Source: Methanosarcinales archaeon
GTDB taxonomy: Archaea; Halobacteriota; Methanosarcinia; Methanosarcinales; Methanogasteraceae
DNA: 8,823 nt
Reading direction: 5' to 3'
Assembly: GCA_030640725.1 (NCBI GenBank)
Contig: DAOWIV010000136.1
Span: 1-8,823, forward strand
Shown: positions 7,570 through 8,823 of the stretch, piece after piece
How positions within the stretch are numbered: position 1 is the first letter of the stretch
How the letters are laid out: every line of letters begins with the position of its first letter
The notes under the pieces: model-generated
Told to the model about the DNA's origin: nothing
Seen by the model: only the letters and a program-made list of their open reading frames with translations
Database searches by the model: none
Position numbers and translations under genes: made by a program

Positions 7570-7580
7570 TGTTTTATCAA
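7570..7580 (-). promoter_or_regulatory. Possible rtcB promoter (TATA-like box)
   Basis: On the minus strand TTGATAAAACA lies about 55-64 bp upstream of the rtcB ATG at 7516. It is the most A/T-rich element on that side of the divergent gap and would give a leader of roughly 25-35 bases that contains the GGGAGA ribosome binding site. The match to an archaeal TATA box is moderate. Confidence 0.35.
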
Positions 7581-7675
7581 CATCTGGCAACCGTCCACCC
7601 ACAAAAAGCACACAATTGGAGAGTATCATTCCAACATATCTTGATTCGGTCCGGGAGTACCGGGGAATGTGTCGG

Positions 7676-7689
7676 GAAAAGATTTATTG
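7676..7689 (+). promoter_or_regulatory. Possible upstream promoter for the 292-residue protein gene
   Basis: GAAAAGATTTATTG resembles an archaeal BRE plus TATA arrangement (purine/A run followed by TTTATT). It lies about 80-90 bp upstream of the ATG at 7767, so transcription from here would leave a leader of about 60 bases. It may be an alternative to the nearer element at 7724-7738. Confidence 0.3.
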
Positions 7690-7723
7690 CAAACTAAACA
7701 GCACAATTGCACAACAGCAGGAT

Positions 7724-7738
7724 GAAAAATTTATTTTC
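7724..7738 (+). promoter_or_regulatory. Probable promoter (BRE/TATA) of the 292-residue protein gene
   Basis: GAAAAATTTATTTTC is an A-run followed by TTTATTTT, a good archaeal BRE/TATA-like element. Its centre is about 36 bp upstream of the ATG at 7767, which predicts a start of transcription only about ten bases before the coding region. That fits the absence of a clear Shine-Dalgarno (the sequence before ATG is ATAAATCCCC). The element is nearly palindromic, so it could also be read on the other strand. Confidence 0.45.
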
Positions 7739-7766
7739 AGGAGCCAGATAAACGAGATAAATCCCC

Positions 7767-8645
7767 ATGATCTTCCCACCAGAATACAAAGCCGTCGGCG
7801 TGATCCGCACCGATGAAACGCTGTCTGTTGCGCACGATGAACTTCTGCGCCGCAAGACCCTCCGGAACACGGAGTCCGAGATGTACTTCCTCTCAGAGTA
7901 TCTGATCATCTTTGCATCCGACGGCTGCGCTATCTACGCCGTAACAAGCAAAGGAAAGGGATTGTTTTGGAGTGTGACGTCGTTAACACAGATAGCATCA
8001 GGAGACGAAGTCGCACAACACGACAAACTCGTGAATATGCACAACCGGACCCGGCTTGTGAAAATATCCCGCGAATACGAGACCGACACTGTAAACACGG
8101 TCATATTCAAGAGTGTGGACCAACACCTCACATTCGTGCACAAACCGGATATGGGCGACCTCCTCGAGATCGACGTGATCGACGTGATCCCACCTGTTCC
8201 GGGCTGGCTCGTGTACATGGTCGGAGAGCTAAGCGACTGTCTGCTCGGCGAACTCGGTGTCGTGTTTACGCACAACATCCTGGACCTGAGGCAGTTCGAG
8301 GGTGCTGATGCGGTCTTCCCATGCTTCACATCGGGGCTCTCCGGGAGGTACCTTGACAGCGAGGAGATTACAGAGCCTGCCACCCTGATCGGCTGCGACA
8401 TCTCAAAGATGATCCTTGATCAGCGGTTCCCGAAGATCCACTACAAATTTATCAACATCTGCTCGCAGACCAGCGGATTATATCCAATCACAAAGCCGTT
8501 CATTGCACGCTGCTGCCAGTCTGAGCGGGCAGGGCTTGTCGAGATCGATGGCATCGATGGCGTGGTCGTGCACTGGGCAGCATCTGGTTATGAGGTCGCG
8601 GATGCGCTGCGAAGTCTGGTACAAAAGGTACGGTCACAACCATAA
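7767..8645 (+). CDS. Uncharacterised conserved-looking archaeal protein (292 aa)
   Basis: 292 residues with no nucleotide-binding loop, signal peptide or membrane segment that I can see, so it is probably a soluble cytoplasmic protein. I think it belongs to a family seen in methanogens and relatives (possibly the one catalogued as DUF7714), but that is from memory and uncertain. The N-terminal half looks like mixed alpha/beta (VGVIRTDETLSV, YLIIFASDGCAIYAV). The C-terminal half is richer in distinctive residues: DVIPPVPGWLVY at 139-150, LDLRQFEGA at 172-180, FPC at 184-186, LIGCDISKMI at 207-216, FINIC at 228-232, PFIARCC at 244-250 and VVVHW at 266-270. The six cysteines C158, C186, C210, C232, C249 and C250, with H269, could form a metal site; this is inference. 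The ATG at 7767 fits the nearby TATA-like box. It is divergent from rtcB and only 13 bp ahead of the AK6-type NTPase gene, so the two are probably one operon. Confidence 0.85.
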   Translation: MIFPPEYKAVGVIRTDETLSVAHDELLRRKTLRNTESEMYFLSEYLIIFASDGCAIYAVTSKGKGLFWSVTSLTQIASGDEVAQHDKLVNMHNRTRLVKISREYETDTVNTVIFKSVDQHLTFVHKPDMGDLLEIDVIDVIPPVPGWLVYMVGELSDCLLGELGVVFTHNILDLRQFEGADAVFPCFTSGLSGRYLDSEEITEPATLIGCDISKMILDQRFPKIHYKFINICSQTSGLYPITKPFIARCCQSERAGLVEIDGIDGVVVHWAASGYEVADALRSLVQKVRSQP

Positions 8646-8658
8646 CCACATAACAACC

Positions 8659-8823
8659 ATGATCATCGGAATCACAGGCACGCCTGGAACCGGAAAGACA
8701 TCCGCATGTGCTCTTGTAGGGGGCGTCCTTGATCTGAATGAACTCATCAAGGACGAAGGGCTGCATCTGGGCGTTGACGGGGAGCGGGGCTCCCTGATCG
8801 CTGATATGGACGCGGTGTACGAT
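8659..8823 (+). CDS. AK6/Fap7-type adenylate kinase-family NTPase, N-terminal part (3' cut by window)
   Basis: The first 55 codons are present. MIIGITGTPGTGKTSA contains a P-loop (GTPGTGKT at 7-14) right at the N-terminus. It is followed by VLDLNELIKDEGLHLGVDGE and a SLIADMDAVYD segment. This pattern (LN-L, then G-D-ER-S, then AD-D) is characteristic of the archaeal adenylate kinase/AK6 family (COG1936). The eukaryotic relative Fap7/hCINAP is an ATPase/adenylate kinase that helps mature the small ribosomal subunit through uS11, and archaeal members are thought to do likewise. The ATG is 13 bp after the stop of the preceding gene with no visible Shine-Dalgarno (CACATAACAACC before ATG), suggesting coupling to the upstream gene or SD-independent initiation. 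The rest of the kinase lies beyond the window. Confidence 0.88.
   Translation, partial: MIIGITGTPGTGKTSACALVGGVLDLNELIKDEGLHLGVDGERGSLIADMDAVYD

Noticed and set aside
7515..7816. Small plus-strand open frames in the divergent gap
   Set aside because: They overlap the promoter elements and the start of the 292-residue gene, show low-complexity translations and have no convincing initiation signals.
8168..8192. Nine-base tandem repeat ATCGACGTG inside the 292-residue gene
   Set aside because: It encodes an in-frame IDVIDV and has only two copies; it is explained by coding sequence and is not a repeat array.
7934..8401. 155-codon minus-strand open frame
   Set aside because: It is a shadow of the 292-residue gene, Ser/Thr/Pro-rich, and has no ribosome binding site or domain.

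Overview
The window comes from an archaeal chromosome, most likely a euryarchaeote of the methanogen/ANME/Archaeoglobus type. The release factor is the archaeal aRF1, with NIKS, YxCxxxF, GGQ and a C-terminal zinc-ribbon-like CxxC pair. It sits beside an archaeal-type RtcB and an AK6/Fap7-type adenylate kinase-like NTPase. Several starts lack a Shine-Dalgarno but have AT-rich TATA-like boxes at a suitable distance. The lineage below Archaea is an inference from gene content; no rRNA or other decisive marker is present.

Layout. (1) 1-1759, plus strand: the 3' half of a type I restriction enzyme R subunit (hsdR). It enters the window at helicase motif III and is frameshifted just before its last ~31 codons, which remain readable in another frame up to 1759. 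(2) 1817-4597, minus strand, convergent with hsdR: a 926-residue fusion of a GlcD-like FAD oxidase with a GlcF/HdrD-like Fe-S and double-CCG module, probably a 2-hydroxyacid (D-lactate/glycolate-like) dehydrogenase. (3) 4598-4758: an intergenic stretch with a perfect 13-bp palindrome and a wider inverted repeat around an AT-rich element, a candidate control region for the oxidase. (4) 4759-5997 and 6059-7516, minus strand: aRF1 preceded by rtcB, 61 bp apart. (5) 7517-7766: a divergent promoter region. (6) 7767-8645 and 8659 to the window end, plus strand: an uncharacterised 292-residue protein, followed 13 bp later by the start of the AK6/Fap7-type NTPase gene.

How the genes fit together. The right half is an RNA and translation neighbourhood: tRNA splicing/RNA ligation (RtcB), translation termination (aRF1), and small-subunit maturation (AK6/Fap7 family). 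The uncharacterised 292-residue protein sits inside it. The left half is accessory: a restriction subunit that may be decaying, facing a stand-alone redox enzyme with no obvious partner subunit in the window. I see no tRNA, rRNA, CRISPR array, transposase or integrase. I find no clearly new multi-gene system. The best leads are the hsdR frameshift, the Hdr-like cysteine pattern of the oxidase with its palindromic upstream region, and the unknown protein paired with the AK6-type gene.
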